Shown here: in pieces, positions 8,192 through 18,682 of the stretch | Layout: each line of letters opens with the position of its first letter | Numbering within the stretch: position 1 is the stretch's first letter | Assembly: GCF_000429505.1 (NCBI RefSeq) | Contig: NZ_AUBZ01000019.1 | Coordinates: 1-64,000 of the forward strand | Direction of reading: 5' to 3' | DNA: 64,000 bases | Source: Aliagarivorans taiwanensis DSM 22990 | GTDB taxonomy: Bacteria; Pseudomonadota; Gammaproteobacteria; Enterobacterales; Celerinatantimonadaceae | Made by a program: the position numbers and the translations under genes | The notes under the pieces: model-generated | What the model saw: only the letters and a program-made list of their open reading frames with translations | Databases searched by the model: none | What the model was told of the DNA's origin: nothing

Positions 8192-9123
8192 TGAATACCT
8201 CAACCTATATCAAGCTGAGCCTTTCAGCCTTCTTCTGGGGAGGGTCGGCCATCGCAGGTAAAATTGCGATGCAGACCTTCTCTGTTTCACTGGTGACCAT
8301 GTTGCGCTTTAGCATCGCCGCACTGGCACTGTTGGTTCTGTATCGCCGGCAAATCAAGGCCTATGCCATGCCTGCCAAGCAACACCTGAGGGTAGCGTTC
8401 ACCGCGTTTTTCGGAATTACCGCCTGTTACTACTTCTACTTTGGCGGGCTTAAGCTCTCCAGTGCCTTTAACGCCGGTATTATCGAGGCAACCATTCCTT
8501 GCCTGACTCTGTTTATTGCCACCTGCAGCGGCAAGCGAGAACGGCTTACCAAGGTGATTGGCTTCTTAGCCGCCTATATCGGCGTTATCTACATCGTGTT
8601 TGAGGGTAAGCTGGAGAACTTACTGACCATTGAGTATTCGGTGGGGGACCTGCTGCTGCTGTTTAGCACCTTCTGTTTCGCCATCTACAACATCTTGGTT
8701 GAACGCAACAAGCGAGACACCCCGAACACCCTGTTTATGTTCTACATCTTCTTCTACGGCAGTTTGCTGTTGCTCCCTTGGCCAGTGATCGATTGGATGG
8801 TGGCCGGAAATAGCATGCTCCTGCAGCCGATAGAATTCGATGCCATCATCGCGGTACTGTTTATGGCGATGGGCGGCTCGGTTATCGCCTACCTGTTTTT
8901 CAACCAAGCGATCTCGGTGGTCGGCGCCGCCAGCGCTTCATCGTTTATTAACTTGGTGCCGGTGATCACGGTGTTCTTGTCGGTGGCGTATTTGGGAGAG
9001 GATATATCGGTGAGTCAGTGGACTGGATCGCTGATCATTTTTATCGGTGTTGCGGTATCGAATTACGAGCCCAAGCGTGAGCGCTCCTCCCCGACTCCGA
9101 TGGTCAGTGAGCAGGTTGAGTAA
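8191..9123 (+). CDS. EamA/DMT-superfamily transporter
   Basis: A 310-residue membrane protein with about ten hydrophobic segments in two repeated halves. Family features include the N-terminal FFWGGSAIAGKIAM and the second-repeat GGSVIAYLFFNQAISVVGA...SFINLVPV. DMT carriers mostly export metabolites. Its start overlaps the radical SAM stop by one base, so the likely cargo is the product or a side product of that enzyme; this is inference. A bidirectional terminator ends the transcript. Confidence 0.88.
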   Translation: MNTSTYIKLSLSAFFWGGSAIAGKIAMQTFSVSLVTMLRFSIAALALLVLYRRQIKAYAMPAKQHLRVAFTAFFGITACYYFYFGGLKLSSAFNAGIIEATIPCLTLFIATCSGKRERLTKVIGFLAAYIGVIYIVFEGKLENLLTIEYSVGDLLLLFSTFCFAIYNILVERNKRDTPNTLFMFYIFFYGSLLLLPWPVIDWMVAGNSMLLQPIEFDAIIAVLFMAMGGSVIAYLFFNQAISVVGAASASSFINLVPVITVFLSVAYLGEDISVSQWTGSLIIFIGVAVSNYEPKRERSSPTPMVSEQVE

Positions 9124-9148
9124 GCGGTCTTCCTACGTCAGATAGTAA

Positions 9149-9177
9149 AAACGCGACATCAGATGTCGCGTTTTTTA
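9149..9177. terminator. Bidirectional intrinsic terminator
   Basis: AACGCGACATC-A-GATGTCGCGTT forms a strong hairpin flanked by AAAA on the left and TTTTTT on the right. It serves the EamA gene (plus) and ispG (minus), which converge here. Confidence 0.88.
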
Positions 9178-9202
9178 TTGAATCGCAGCGGTTAAAACCG
9201 GG

Positions 9203-10291
9203 CTAGACCTTGGAGATGGCAATCCGCTGACGGATCCGCGCTTCCAGCTCGTCAACCAGCTTGTCGTTATCGAAGCGCTCTTTTTGGCGCACGCCGTCGA
9301 TGTAGAAGCCGCTCTTGCGGTTACTGCCGGTAATGCCCATATCAGAGATCAGTGCCTCACCCGGGCCATTAACTACACAACCGATAATCGATACATCCAT
9401 TGGCGTCACGATATCTTCCAGTCGCTGCTCCAGCTCGTTCACGGTAGAAATCACGTCGAACTCTTGGCGTGAGCAACTTGGGCAAGCGATAAAGTTGATG
9501 CCGCGCGAGCGGATACGCAGTGATTTGAGGATGTCGAAGCCAACCTTGATCTCTTCCACCGGATCGGCCGCCAGCGACACCCGCAGGGTATCGCCAATGC
9601 CTTGTGCCAGTAGCATGCCTAAGCCCACCGAGGATTTCACCGAGCCGCTGCGCAGTCCGCCCGCTTCGGTGATGCCAAGGTGTAATGGCTGGTCAATCTT
9701 TTGCGCCAGTTGCTGGTAAGCGCCTACCGCGAGGAACACATCGGAGGCCTTTACGCTGACCTTAAACTGGTCGAAGTCGAGACGGTCGAGGATGTCCACA
9801 TGGCGCATCGCTGATTCAACCAGGGCCTCAGGAGTCGGTTCACCGTACTTTTCCTGCAGGTCCTTTTCCAAGGAGCCGCCATTTACCCCGATGCGGATCG
9901 GGATATTGCGCTCTTTGGCAGCATCAACCACCGCGCGAATGCGGTCTTCGCGACCGATATTGCCGGGGTTGATCCGCAGACAGTCCGCGCCGTACTCCGC
10001 TACTTTAAGGGCGATGCGGTAATCAAAGTGGATATCGGCCACCAAAGGGATATCAATCTGCGATTTGATCTCTTTGAAGCACTCGGCGGCTTCCATGGTG
10101 GGTACCGAAACACGCACGATATCACCGCCCACCGCAGCGATACGCTGGATCTGCGCCACGGTGGCGTCGATATCGGTGGTGCGGGTATTGGTCATGGACT
10201 GCACCGTAATCGGCGCATCGCCGCCGACCGGCACATTGCCGACCATAATCTGGGTGGATTTACGGCGTTTGATTGGACTTTCTTGCTGCAT
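9203..10291 (-). CDS. ispG: 4-hydroxy-3-methylbut-2-enyl diphosphate synthase IspG (GcpE)
   Basis: A 362-residue [4Fe-4S] enzyme of the MEP isoprenoid pathway that converts MEcPP to HMBPP. Visible features are the TIM-barrel N-terminus ([11 protein letters not shown]), the cluster cysteines in [10 protein letters not shown] and [10 protein letters not shown], and [15 protein letters not shown] near the C-terminus. E. coli IspG has 372 residues. It lies 17 bp downstream of rodZ. In many gammaproteobacteria hisS follows directly; here an island separates them. Confidence 0.96.
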   Translation of the reverse strand: MQQESPIKRRKSTQIMVGNVPVGGDAPITVQSMTNTRTTDIDATVAQIQRIAAVGGDIVRVSVPTMEAAECFKEIKSQIDIPLVADIHFDYRIALKVAEYGADCLRINPGNIGREDRIRAVVDAAKERNIPIRIGVNGGSLEKDLQEKYGEPTPEALVESAMRHVDILDRLDFDQFKVSVKASDVFLAVGAYQQLAQKIDQPLHLGITEAGGLRSGSVKSSVGLGMLLAQGIGDTLRVSLAADPVEEIKVGFDILKSLRIRSRGINFIACPSCSRQEFDVISTVNELEQRLEDIVTPMDVSIIGCVVNGPGEALISDMGITGSNRKSGFYIDGVRQKERFDNDKLVDELEARIRQRIAISKV

Positions 10292-10308
10292 GTTAAATCT
10301 TCACTACC

Positions 10309-11397
10309 CTACTCAGGGATTTGCATTCTAACGACTCGACCAGGAGTATAAGAAGAAAGGTCGACGCTTTCACCTTGATAAGAAATACTTACCCCAGCCA
10401 CTGTACCCAGAACCAGACGAAACGGCGCTTGGCCTTCTAAGGTCAGCTCACGTCCGGGCTTCATGCCGCCGATAATCAGGCGTTTCTCGTTGGCGTCGTA
10501 AACCTCTAGCCAGCACTCTTGCTCGAAGGCTAAGCCCAACACGGCTGCGTCACTAGCGGGCTCAGATTCACTCACCGGGCTTGCTACCGATTCAGTAACT
10601 GCGACGGCTTGTGGTTCACTTTCTGGTAAGGCAATGGGCTGTACGATTTCTGGTGTAGTCTCTGCCACGGGCGTGGAAGCAGGCGCGCTCTCAACGGCAG
10701 GCGTTTCAACCGACGGAGTGACAACGGGTGCGACTACGGATTGTGGCTCAGGGCTTTCAGGCAGTTGCACTGGAACGGGCTCTTCAGTTGGCGCATCGGC
10801 GCTTGTTTCATCAGCAGTTGTTTCAGGGCTTGTCGAGTTAGCAAACTCGGCGGCAACCGGCGCGGCAGGCTCTGCTTGCTGCTCTTGGATAACAATCTCT
10901 TGCTGATGAAGTTGCTCGTTCAGTGCCTGCTCTTGCTCGGGGCTCAATGGCGGGGTTAAGAACTGGTACTTGCCATGTTCTTGCCACCACCACATCACTA
11001 GCAGCGCGAAGATGCCGATACCAATCAGGTAGCTGACACGCATCAGGCGGCTATCGTTGTTCTTTTGTTTGATCTTCTTCGAGAAGCTTTGCAGTTCGGT
11101 AGCGGTATCGGCTGAATCACTGCTCTGGGCATAGCTGTCGAGAATGCTCTGCTCGTCCAGCTCTACCAAGCGGGCATAGGCGCGCAGGTAGCCCTTGATA
11201 AAGGTGGTGGACAGGCCGCTCTCGTAGCTATCGCCTTCAATGTCTTTGACCACTTGTAGGCGCAGTTTCAGGGCGTCGGCCACCTGCTCCTGACTCAGAT
11301 TGGCGGCAACACGGGCTTCCTGGAGCAATTGTCCAGGGCTGGGCACAGTGTGTTCTTCGCTATTCTCTTCTGGAGCGGATTTCGTGTTAGTACTCAT
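10309..11397 (-). CDS. rodZ: Cytoskeleton protein RodZ
   Basis: A 362-residue bitopic membrane protein that links MreB to the cell-wall elongation machinery. Residues 20-95 form an Xre-like helix-turn-helix domain (EARVAANLSQEQVADALKL). One membrane segment follows at about 120-140 (YLIGIGIFALLVMWWW). A Pro/Glu/Thr/Val-rich periplasmic linker spans about 165-275, and a C-terminal beta domain (DUF4115) starts near ECWLEVYDANEKR. It overlaps pilF by 11 bp. Confidence 0.93.
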   Translation of the reverse strand: MSTNTKSAPEENSEEHTVPSPGQLLQEARVAANLSQEQVADALKLRLQVVKDIEGDSYESGLSTTFIKGYLRAYARLVELDEQSILDSYAQSSDSADTATELQSFSKKIKQKNNDSRLMRVSYLIGIGIFALLVMWWWQEHGKYQFLTPPLSPEQEQALNEQLHQQEIVIQEQQAEPAAPVAAEFANSTSPETTADETSADAPTEEPVPVQLPESPEPQSVVAPVVTPSVETPAVESAPASTPVAETTPEIVQPIALPESEPQAVAVTESVASPVSESEPASDAAVLGLAFEQECWLEVYDANEKRLIIGGMKPGRELTLEGQAPFRLVLGTVAGVSISYQGESVDLSSYTPGRVVRMQIPE

Positions 11398-12172
11398 TAG
11401 CTATATATCGTTTTGTTTGAATTGCGTTGGGGAAACGCTGTTGTAGTTCCATCCCCCAGCGAGCTTCCGCAGCAAAATTGTCCGCACCGTTTTCCAGTAG
11501 GACCCAAGCGAACAGGCTACGCGGAGTCTGCTCGGCAATACTATCATACCGCTCTAAATAAACACGGGCTTGGGAGAATTTATTTTGCGCAATCAGGATC
11601 TCGCTGGCACCGAGTAACGAGGCTGGACGATTGAGGTTATAGGCCAAGGCGGCATTGAAATACGCCAGCGCCTTATCGGGCTCTCCCTGACGGCTGGCAC
11701 ATAGGCCAGCGTTCTCATTGGTGGAGGCAACTTCGATGTAATCCGGGTTGCTCAGGGCTTGGTTAAACAGCTTCTCGGCGCGCTCAAAATCGCCATGCTG
11801 GCAGAGCATCACGCCGTAGTTATTCATCACATCGCCATCGCGGGGGCTCAAGCTAAGCGCTTGCTGATAGGCAGCCTCTGCGCGCTCGCGCTGACCTACT
11901 TGGTTGAAGAAAAAGCCTTGGGCCACATAGACATCGACCAAGCGCGGTGCCAGTTGCAGAGCTAGATCGAGGTTACGGCGAGCTTGCTCAGCATCACCGG
12001 CTTCCAGGTAGCGCAGCGCCAAGCTCACCCGGGTTTTAGCCGCAGCTTCTTTGTCGACCGTGGTTCCAACGTCGTTGCGCTGTTGCCCATTGACCCGGGT
12101 TTCGGTTACGCAGGCAGATAGCCCTAACACACATGTCACCAGTAACAGCGCTGGTGCAGACACTCGCAGCAT
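11387..12172 (-). CDS. pilF: Type IV pilus pilotin lipoprotein PilF/PilW
   Basis: A 261-residue outer-membrane lipoprotein with lipobox LSAC (C21) and about six tetratricopeptide repeats (for example ALRYLEAGDAEQARRNLDLAL). PilF/PilW helps the PilQ secretin multimerise in the outer membrane. Its position between rlmN and rodZ is the standard gammaproteobacterial context. It overlaps the start of rodZ. No other pilus gene is in the window. Confidence 0.9.
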   Translation of the reverse strand: MLRVSAPALLLVTCVLGLSACVTETRVNGQQRNDVGTTVDKEAAAKTRVSLALRYLEAGDAEQARRNLDLALQLAPRLVDVYVAQGFFFNQVGQRERAEAAYQQALSLSPRDGDVMNNYGVMLCQHGDFERAEKLFNQALSNPDYIEVASTNENAGLCASRQGEPDKALAYFNAALAYNLNRPASLLGASEILIAQNKFSQARVYLERYDSIAEQTPRSLFAWVLLENGADNFAAEARWGMELQQRFPNAIQTKRYIANEY

Positions 12173-12237
12173 GACCCATCCTTGTTCTCAAGCGATATGT
12201 CTAAGTTGCTGTCAAATGGTCAAAAATGCAAACTTTT

Positions 12238-13356
12238 CTATTGAACGTTGACCGAAATTGCTCGCTCGGCCAAGCGTTTTTTCATGGTGCGCTTGGTACG
12301 GTCAACCACATCGCCAGCCAATTGGCCACAGGCCGCATCGATATCATCGCCACGGGTCTTACGCACCACCACGGTAAAACCGTACTCCATAAGTACCTTG
12401 CTGAAGCGGTCAATACGACTATTGCTTGGCTTGCCATAGGGTGAACCCGGATAAGGGTTAAATGGGATCAGGTTGATCTTACATGGGGTATTACGCAGAG
12501 TTTGCGCCAGCTCGTGGGCCTGCTCCATCGAATCATTGAGATGGTCTAGCAGTACATACTCAACGGTGACCTTGCCTCGGTTGGCATTGGACTTGGTCAT
12601 GTAGTTGCGCACTGAATCGAGGAAGCAGTCGATGTTGTACTTGTCGTTAATCGGCATGATTTCGCTGCGCAGCTTGTCATTCGGCGCGTGCAGTGAGATG
12701 GCCAGTGCAACGTCAATCATATCACCCAGTTTGTCTAGCGCAGGTACCACCCCAGAGGTGCTCAGGGTCACCCGGCGCTTGCTCAGACCAAAGCCAAGGT
12801 CTTCCATCATCAGTTCCATCGCTGGAACCACGTTCGCGAGGTTGAGCAAAGGCTCACCCATGCCCATCATCACCACATTGGTGATCGGGCGATTCATGCC
12901 GTCTTTCTGGAAGCCAATCACCGAGGCGGCACGCCATACCTGACCGATGATCTGCGATACTGTCAGGTTGCGGTTAAAGCCTTGTTGGGCGGTCGAACAG
13001 AACTTACACTCCAGCGCGCAACCCACCTGAGAAGACACACACAGGGTGGCGCGGTCTTTCTCGGGGATATAGACGGTTTCGATCTCTTGGCCGTGGACCA
13101 TCATCGCCCACTTAATCGTGCCATCGGCAGAGCGTTGCTCTTGAGAGATCTCAGGCGCAACAATCTCAGCAACCTGCTTAAGCTTGCCGCGCAGCGCCTT
13201 GTTGACGTTGGTCATTTCGTCGAAGTCAGACACGCCATAGTGATAGATCCACTTCATCACTTGATCGGCACGGAATGGCTTTTCTCCCAGTTCCTGGAAA
13301 AATGCGCGCATCGCTTTGCGATTCAAGTCGAGTAAGTTGGTTTTCTTGTCACTCAT
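12238..13356 (-). CDS. rlmN: Dual-specificity 23S rRNA/tRNA adenine-C2 methyltransferase RlmN
   Basis: A 372-residue radical SAM enzyme that makes m2A2503 in 23S rRNA and m2A37 in tRNAs. The cluster motif is CALECKFC (C113, C117, C120), and the methyl-carrying cysteine is in [12 protein letters not shown] near the C-terminus. The ATG at 13356 ([14 protein letters not shown]) has a good Shine-Dalgarno (TGAGG) and matches E. coli RlmN; an ATG at 13404 would add 16 unsupported residues. Confidence 0.95.
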   Translation of the reverse strand: MSDKKTNLLDLNRKAMRAFFQELGEKPFRADQVMKWIYHYGVSDFDEMTNVNKALRGKLKQVAEIVAPEISQEQRSADGTIKWAMMVHGQEIETVYIPEKDRATLCVSSQVGCALECKFCSTAQQGFNRNLTVSQIIGQVWRAASVIGFQKDGMNRPITNVVMMGMGEPLLNLANVVPAMELMMEDLGFGLSKRRVTLSTSGVVPALDKLGDMIDVALAISLHAPNDKLRSEIMPINDKYNIDCFLDSVRNYMTKSNANRGKVTVEYVLLDHLNDSMEQAHELAQTLRNTPCKINLIPFNPYPGSPYGKPSNSRIDRFSKVLMEYGFTVVVRKTRGDDIDAACGQLAGDVVDRTKRTMKKRLAERAISVNVQ

Positions 13357-13498
13357 GGCAGACCTCAGTTTCAACCGATTTAAAAATGGCGGCGAATTGT
13401 ACAAGTTATCGTGGTCGCTTGCCAGCCCTCGCCCCAGCTAAGTCTAGTTTAGGCTGTAAAGCCTTCGTATTGGGCAGTTTTATCGGTGCGCTAGAAAC

Positions 13499-13526
13499 AA
13501 CAAAGCCGGGAAATCCCGGCTTTGTT
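13499..13526 (-). terminator. Intrinsic terminator downstream of ndk
   Basis: AACAAAGCCGGG-AAAT-CCCGGCTTTGTT is a perfect 12-bp stem. The minus-strand continuation is GTTTCTAG, so termination of the pepB-ndk transcript is likely. The stem itself supplies U residues at its base. Confidence 0.8.
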
Positions 13527-13538
13527 TAACTAAATGTC

Positions 13539-13967
13539 TTAGGGACGTGGACAGAGCTCATCGTCGCTAAAGAAGTAGGCAATCTCACGCGAGGCGGACT
13601 GCGGTGAGTCTGAGCCATGGGTGCCGTTGGCGGGCATTACGCTGCCAAAGTCGCCCCGCAGGCTGCCCGCAGGTGCTTTTTCCGGGTCGGTGGGGCCCAG
13701 CAAATCGCGGTGATGTTGCACCGCATTCTCACCTTCGAGCACCGATACCATGATCGGTCCCGACATCATAAAGTCCTTCAGGCGAGGGTAGAAATCCTTG
13801 CCTTCGTGTTCGGCGTAAAACCCTGCCGCCTGCTCTTCACTGAGCTGCACCATCTTCGCGGCTACCACTTTGAGCCCAGCTTGCTCAAAACGCTGGTAGA
13901 TTTCACCAATGACATTGTTGGCAACGGCATCCGGTTTAATGATTGAGAAGGTCCGTTCAATGGCCAT
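13539..13967 (-). CDS. ndk: Nucleoside diphosphate kinase
   Basis: A 142-residue kinase that balances NTP and dNTP pools by phosphate transfer through a histidine. The active-site motif NGTHGSDS and the N-terminal [12 protein letters not shown] are intact. Length is that of E. coli Ndk (143). It follows pepB by 57 bp and precedes rlmN, a common arrangement. Confidence 0.97.
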   Translation of the reverse strand: MAIERTFSIIKPDAVANNVIGEIYQRFEQAGLKVVAAKMVQLSEEQAAGFYAEHEGKDFYPRLKDFMMSGPIMVSVLEGENAVQHHRDLLGPTDPEKAPAGSLRGDFGSVMPANGTHGSDSPQSASREIAYFFSDDELCPRP

Positions 13968-14024
13968 ACACGCTCCCTAATTAACTGACTACGTTTTTGT
14001 TATCGATTTGTTTTAGATATTAAA

Positions 14025-15317
14025 TTAGCTGTAATCAGTTAACAAGCGCGCAATGGTTCTCACGCCATGGCCTTTGCCGCCGGTCGCCCACAGTGCGTTG
14101 CCGGATTTCTGGTAAGAGCCTGACAGATCGAAATGCAACCAGTTCTGTTTATGTTCACCAACAAACTTAGACAAGAAGGCTGCTGCAGTGGATGCACCCG
14201 CCATACCTTCGCCCGAGTGGATATTGGCGACATCGGCAAAGGCAGAGCCAATTTGGCCAACATGGAACTCTTCCAGCGGCAGTTGCCAGGCTTTCTCGTG
14301 TTCGCTGTGCGCAGCGCTTACCGCTTGCTGGGCCAGCTCGAAGTTAAAGCCAAACACCGCATTGTAGTCGCGCCCCAGCGCAAACTTGGCAGCGCCGGTT
14401 AGGGTAGCCGCATCAATTAGCAGCCCCGGTTTCTCTTCACAGGCAGCAATCAGGCCATCGGCCAGCACCAAGCGACCTTCGGCATCGGTGTTCAGCACTT
14501 CCACGGTCACGCCGTTTTTGTAGGTGATCACATCACCTAACTTGTAAGCCTCACCAGATACCAGGTTCTCGGCGCAGCATAGGTATAGCTTCACCCGCTT
14601 ATTCAGACCACGCGCAATCGCCAGACCCAAGGCACCGGTAACGGTGGCCGCGCCGCCCATATCGCTTTTCATCACCGACATGCCATCAGAGGGCTTCAGG
14701 CTATAACCGCCGGAGTCAAAGGTAATGCCTTTGCCCACGAGCGCAATATCCACCGGCGCATCGACTTTGCCAGTCGGGTTGAAATCCAGTTGTAGCATCG
14801 CTGGCGGACGAGCACTGCCCTTACCCACCTGATAGCAACCGACCCAACCGTGCTCAAGCAGCGCCTCACCGCTAATCACTTGATAAGACACCGCATCGCC
14901 GCCCAGTTCGCTTAAGAACTCCGCCGCAGATTGGCATAGGGTTTCCGGGTAGATCTCGGCAGGTCCACGGTTAATCGCCTGGCGAGTCCAGTCGCTGGCT
15001 GCTTTTAGCTGGGTAAACACCGCCAGCTCAGCCTCATCTAACTCTGGCAGGCCAAGCTGGTTGTTCAGCTTGGCGTTGTAATAGCCTTGGTGGAAGGCAA
15101 ACACCTTCTCGGCATCCCAATCGCTGCCAGAGAGTGACAACTCAGCCAAGCCCTGAGCATCGAGCTTACGACCGGCCTTCTGGATTTGCTGCTCAATCGA
15201 CTGGTCGTTTTTAAGATGGATGTGCGCTTGGTTGCCATCAAAGGTGACCAGCGCGCCTTTGCCCCAATGGGCCGGAGCGGGATCGAAGGTTAACGAAACC
15301 TGCAGGGTATCTGACAT
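14025..15317 (-). CDS. pepB: Aminopeptidase PepB (M17 family)
   Basis: A 430-residue dinuclear-metal leucyl aminopeptidase-like enzyme. Metal and active-site motifs visible are GKGITFDSGGYSLKPS, MKSDMGGAA and NTDAEGRLVLADGL. Length and the position next to iscX match PepB of E. coli (427) rather than the longer PepA. It trims N-terminal residues from peptides in the cytoplasm. It lies 47 bp downstream of iscX. Confidence 0.93.
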   Translation of the reverse strand: MSDTLQVSLTFDPAPAHWGKGALVTFDGNQAHIHLKNDQSIEQQIQKAGRKLDAQGLAELSLSGSDWDAEKVFAFHQGYYNAKLNNQLGLPELDEAELAVFTQLKAASDWTRQAINRGPAEIYPETLCQSAAEFLSELGGDAVSYQVISGEALLEHGWVGCYQVGKGSARPPAMLQLDFNPTGKVDAPVDIALVGKGITFDSGGYSLKPSDGMSVMKSDMGGAATVTGALGLAIARGLNKRVKLYLCCAENLVSGEAYKLGDVITYKNGVTVEVLNTDAEGRLVLADGLIAACEEKPGLLIDAATLTGAAKFALGRDYNAVFGFNFELAQQAVSAAHSEHEKAWQLPLEEFHVGQIGSAFADVANIHSGEGMAGASTAAAFLSKFVGEHKQNWLHFDLSGSYQKSGNALWATGGKGHGVRTIARLLTDYS

Positions 15318-15364
15318 GGGCTTTCCTTAGAATACGGTAACTATAGGGTGCTGGCGTTTAGCGA

Positions 15365-15565
15365 CTAATCGCGCTCATCCTGCCAGGCAAGAATAATGGC
15401 TTCGAGGATCCGCTCGTTACTTTTCTCAGGATCATCTGCAAAATCGGGGAGTTGGCAGATCCAGCTATGCAGGTCAGTAAAGCGCAGCTGCATGGGATCT
15501 TGGTCGGGATAAGCCTCTGCCAGTTCGATGGCAATGTCTTGAATATCGGTCCAACGTAGGGACAT
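15365..15565 (-). CDS. iscX: IscX, Fe-S assembly accessory protein
   Basis: A 66-residue acidic protein ([21 protein letters not shown]), the length and sequence pattern of IscX (YfhJ). It binds IscS and iron and modulates cluster assembly rate. It occupies its usual place at the end of the isc operon, 60 bp after fdx. Confidence 0.95.
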   Translation of the reverse strand: MSLRWTDIQDIAIELAEAYPDQDPMQLRFTDLHSWICQLPDFADDPEKSNERILEAIILAWQDERD

Positions 15566-15625
15566 AACTTACCTCCGTGTGAAAGTGGAGAAGCGGGAGT
15601 GGTCCTCCCGCATAGACTCTGTAAC

Positions 15626-15964
15626 TTAGTGGTTCTCCGACACCTGATTTAAAGTGTACTTAGGGATCTCAACCACCAAATCTTCGTCGGCGACTTTCGC
15701 CTGACAGCCAAGGCGTGACTCGGGCTCGAGACCCCACGCCTTATCCAGCATATCATCTTCCAGCTCGTCGCTCTCTTCCAGTGAATCGAAGCCTTCACGC
15801 ACGATCACGTGGCAGGTGGTGCAGGCGCACGATTTCTCACATGCGTGCTCAATCTCAATACCCTCGCGCAGTGCCACGTCCAGTACGGTTTCACCTTCGT
15901 TGGCATCGATAGCAGCGCCCTCTGGGCACAGCTCTTCATGAGGCAAGAATACAATTTTTGGCAT
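15626..15964 (-). CDS. fdx: [2Fe-2S] ferredoxin of the ISC system
   Basis: A 112-residue adrenodoxin-type ferredoxin. Cluster ligands are in CEKSCACTTCH and in LGCQAKV further on. It supplies electrons for sulfur reduction on IscU. One base separates it from the hscA stop, so translation is probably coupled. Confidence 0.96.
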   Translation of the reverse strand: MPKIVFLPHEELCPEGAAIDANEGETVLDVALREGIEIEHACEKSCACTTCHVIVREGFDSLEESDELEDDMLDKAWGLEPESRLGCQAKVADEDLVVEIPKYTLNQVSENH

Positions 15965-15965
15965 A

Positions 15966-17819
15966 CTACAGTCCTTCCACGCTTTGCCCTTTCAAGGCTT
16001 GTTTAATTGAGTTGTCCATGCGGCGAGCGGCAAACTCTTGGCTTTGCTGATCAAGCGTCTTAATCGCCTGCTCGATGGCAGCTACATCATCTTTCGCCGC
16101 CACGTTTGCCAAGGCTTGCATAGCCTGCTCGATAAGGGTGCGCTCATCGGCCGCCAGCAGGGTTTCGCCGTCAGCGTCCAGCGCCGCGGTCATATTTTCG
16201 ATAAAGCGCGAGGCTTCCACCTGCTGCTCACGTAGCATACGCATGCTGATATCGTCTTTGGCATGGGTAATCGAATCTTTGAGCATACGGGTGACTTCGT
16301 CATCTTCCAGCCCGTAAGAAGGCTTCACCTGTACCGAAGCTTGCGCGCCGGTCTCTTTCTCCATGGCGGTCACCGACAGCAGCCCATCGGCATCAACCTG
16401 GAAGGTCACACGAATATGCGCAGCGCCCGCCGCCAAAGGCGGAATATCGCGCAGGGTAAAGCGCGCCAGAGAGCGACAATCGTCAACCAGCTCACGCTCG
16501 CCTTGCAGCACGTGGATCGCCATTGCGGTTTGGCCATCTTTGAAGGTGGTGAACTCTTGAGCGCGCGCCACCGGGATGGTGGTGTTACGCGGTATCACCT
16601 TCTCCACCAAGCCACCCATGGTTTCAATACCCAGCGACAGAGGAGTCACATCCAGTAGCAGAAGCTCACCGTCTTTTTTATTACCCACCAAGATATCGGC
16701 TTGCAGCGCCGCCCCAATGGCGACCACCTGATCCGGGTCGATGGATGTTAGCGGCTGTTGGCCAAAGAAACTGGCCACGTCCTCGCGCACCTTAGGTACC
16801 CGAGTCGAACCGCCAACCATAACCACTTCGCCGACCTCGTCTTGAGCAATCCCGGCATCACGCAGCGCACGGCGACAAGCGCGGATAGAGCGTTGCACCA
16901 GCGGGGCAACCAGCTCATCAAACTGGCTACGGCTTAGATCGCCACGCCACTGATAGCCGTGGCTATCAAGCACAATCTCGGTGCTATCTCTATCGCTTAA
17001 CGCAACTTTGGCGGCGGTGGCTAGGCTATAGAGCTGGCGCACCAATTGGCTGTCAGCGAGATCGCTGATACCCGCTTGCTGTTGCAACCAGCCAACAATC
17101 GCCGCGTCGAAGTCATCGCCGCCAAGGGCGGAGTCGCCGCCGGTTGCCAGTACTTCAAACACACCTTTGGACAGGCGCAGAATCGAGATATCGAAGGTGC
17201 CGCCGCCAAGGTCGTAGACCGCAATCACGCCTTCATCGCCACTATCCAGACCATAGGCAATGGCTGCGGCGGTGGGCTCGTTGAGCAAACGCAACACATG
17301 CAGACCCGCTAGCTGGGCGGCGTCTTTGGTGCCTTGGCGCTGGGCATCATCGAAGTAGGCCGGAACGGTAATCACTACTCCGTCAGGCTCACTTTGCAGG
17401 CTCTCGCTCGCACGGGCCGCCAAGGATTTTAGGATCTCAGCAGAAACCTGAATCGGGTTCACTGGGCCTGCCACGGTTTCAATCAGTGGCGAGTCTTGCT
17501 CAGCAAAGCGATAAGGCAGGTGAGACTGGTCAACATCGGCCAGCTTTTTACCGAGCAGACGTTTAACCGAGGTGATGGTGTTGTGCGAGTCGCTGATGCG
17601 GTGCTCGGCGGCCTCAAGGCCAACCGTGACCGCATCGGCTTGATAACGCACTACCGAGGGAACCAGCAGGTTACCGTTGGCATCGGGCAGCACTTTCGCA
17701 CTGCCACTGCGTACGGTGGCAACCAATGAGTTGGTGGTACCCAGATCGATACCCACAGCCAGTTTGTGCTGATGCGGCGCCGCTGACTGACCCGGCTCAG
17801 CAATTTGGAGTAATGCCAT
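15966..17819 (-). CDS. hscA: HscA, Hsp70-type chaperone for Fe-S assembly
   Basis: A 617-residue specialised Hsp70. The nucleotide-binding domain has [26 protein letters not shown] and [11 protein letters not shown]; the substrate-binding domain follows from about residue 390 ([17 protein letters not shown]). With HscB it releases the cluster from IscU by binding its LPPVK motif. Length equals E. coli HscA (616). Position: between hscB and fdx. Confidence 0.97.
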   Translation of the reverse strand: MALLQIAEPGQSAAPHQHKLAVGIDLGTTNSLVATVRSGSAKVLPDANGNLLVPSVVRYQADAVTVGLEAAEHRISDSHNTITSVKRLLGKKLADVDQSHLPYRFAEQDSPLIETVAGPVNPIQVSAEILKSLAARASESLQSEPDGVVITVPAYFDDAQRQGTKDAAQLAGLHVLRLLNEPTAAAIAYGLDSGDEGVIAVYDLGGGTFDISILRLSKGVFEVLATGGDSALGGDDFDAAIVGWLQQQAGISDLADSQLVRQLYSLATAAKVALSDRDSTEIVLDSHGYQWRGDLSRSQFDELVAPLVQRSIRACRRALRDAGIAQDEVGEVVMVGGSTRVPKVREDVASFFGQQPLTSIDPDQVVAIGAALQADILVGNKKDGELLLLDVTPLSLGIETMGGLVEKVIPRNTTIPVARAQEFTTFKDGQTAMAIHVLQGERELVDDCRSLARFTLRDIPPLAAGAAHIRVTFQVDADGLLSVTAMEKETGAQASVQVKPSYGLEDDEVTRMLKDSITHAKDDISMRMLREQQVEASRFIENMTAALDADGETLLAADERTLIEQAMQALANVAAKDDVAAIEQAIKTLDQQSQEFAARRMDNSIKQALKGQSVEGL

Positions 17820-17824
17820 AGCGA

Positions 17825-18343
17825 TTAAAAATCTAGAAGTTGTTCTTCAGCTTGCTGCAACTGCTGCTCAAGCCGAGCGTAAAATTTAAGCTTGCGCACG
17901 ATATCGCCCGCCTGCTGATAATGGCCTTCATTGTAGGCGCTTTCGAAGTCATCACTCAAGCTGCGTCGGTCTTTGTTTAAACGCGCCGCAAGTTTATCGA
18001 TAGCGTCTTCGGGGTCGGCAGCTGCCTGTAAGCCCTCAAGCTGCTCACGCAGCTCCATTTGCAGCATCAAAAACTCGACGTCACTAACGGTTTGCTGCTC
18101 GCCTGCCAGCTCAATGCCTTGCAGGCTAAGCAGGTATTGAGCACGATTGAGTGGTGCTTTAAGGGTCTGGTAAGCATCGTTAATTTGCGCTGCGCGCTGC
18201 ATGGCAATGGCCTGAGCCTGAGCGCTTTCGCCGGCAAACTTATCGGGGTGGAACTGGCTTTGAAGGGTGCGGTAGCGACCAGCTAAATCGCTAAGATCCA
18301 GCTGGTAGCTTGGAGTGAGTGAGAACAGCTCGAAGTAGTTCAT
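17825..18343 (-). CDS. hscB: HscB, J-domain co-chaperone
   Basis: A 172-residue J-protein ([17 protein letters not shown]) with the HPDKF motif of the J domain. It delivers IscU to HscA. The ATG at 18343 overlaps the iscA stop (TAATG) and gives the family length (171); a start at 18373 would add ten unsupported residues. Confidence 0.95.
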   Translation of the reverse strand: MNYFELFSLTPSYQLDLSDLAGRYRTLQSQFHPDKFAGESAQAQAIAMQRAAQINDAYQTLKAPLNRAQYLLSLQGIELAGEQQTVSDVEFLMLQMELREQLEGLQAAADPEDAIDKLAARLNKDRRSLSDDFESAYNEGHYQQAGDIVRKLKFYARLEQQLQQAEEQLLDF

Positions 18344-18666
18344 TAAATGTTGAAACTCTCGCCGCAACCGCACTCATCTTTGATGTTAGGGTTGTTAAAG
18401 GCGAAGCCTTCATTGAGCCCTTCTTTAACAAAATCCAGCTCGGTGCCGTCGAGGTAAGCCAGGCTTTTCTCGTCGACAATCACCTTCACGCCGAAGCTGT
18501 CGAACAAGATATCGTCGCCCGCCACTTCATCGACAAACTCCAACACATAGGCCATACCTGAGCAGCCGGAGGTTTTCACCCCCAAGCGCACGCCAATCCC
18601 TGAACCGCGATTTTGCAGAAACTGACTGACATGATTTGCAGCCGCTTGGGTGAGTGTTACAGCCAT
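18343..18666 (-). CDS. iscA: IscA, A-type Fe-S carrier
   Basis: A 107-residue A-type carrier with the three conserved cysteines, one in [10 protein letters not shown] and two in the C-terminal ECGCGESF. It passes clusters to apo-proteins, notably under aerobic conditions. It lies 16 bp after iscU. Confidence 0.96.
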   Translation of the reverse strand: MAVTLTQAAANHVSQFLQNRGSGIGVRLGVKTSGCSGMAYVLEFVDEVAGDDILFDSFGVKVIVDEKSLAYLDGTELDFVKEGLNEGFAFNNPNIKDECGCGESFNI

Positions 18667-18682
18667 GCTTACCTCTTAATAT

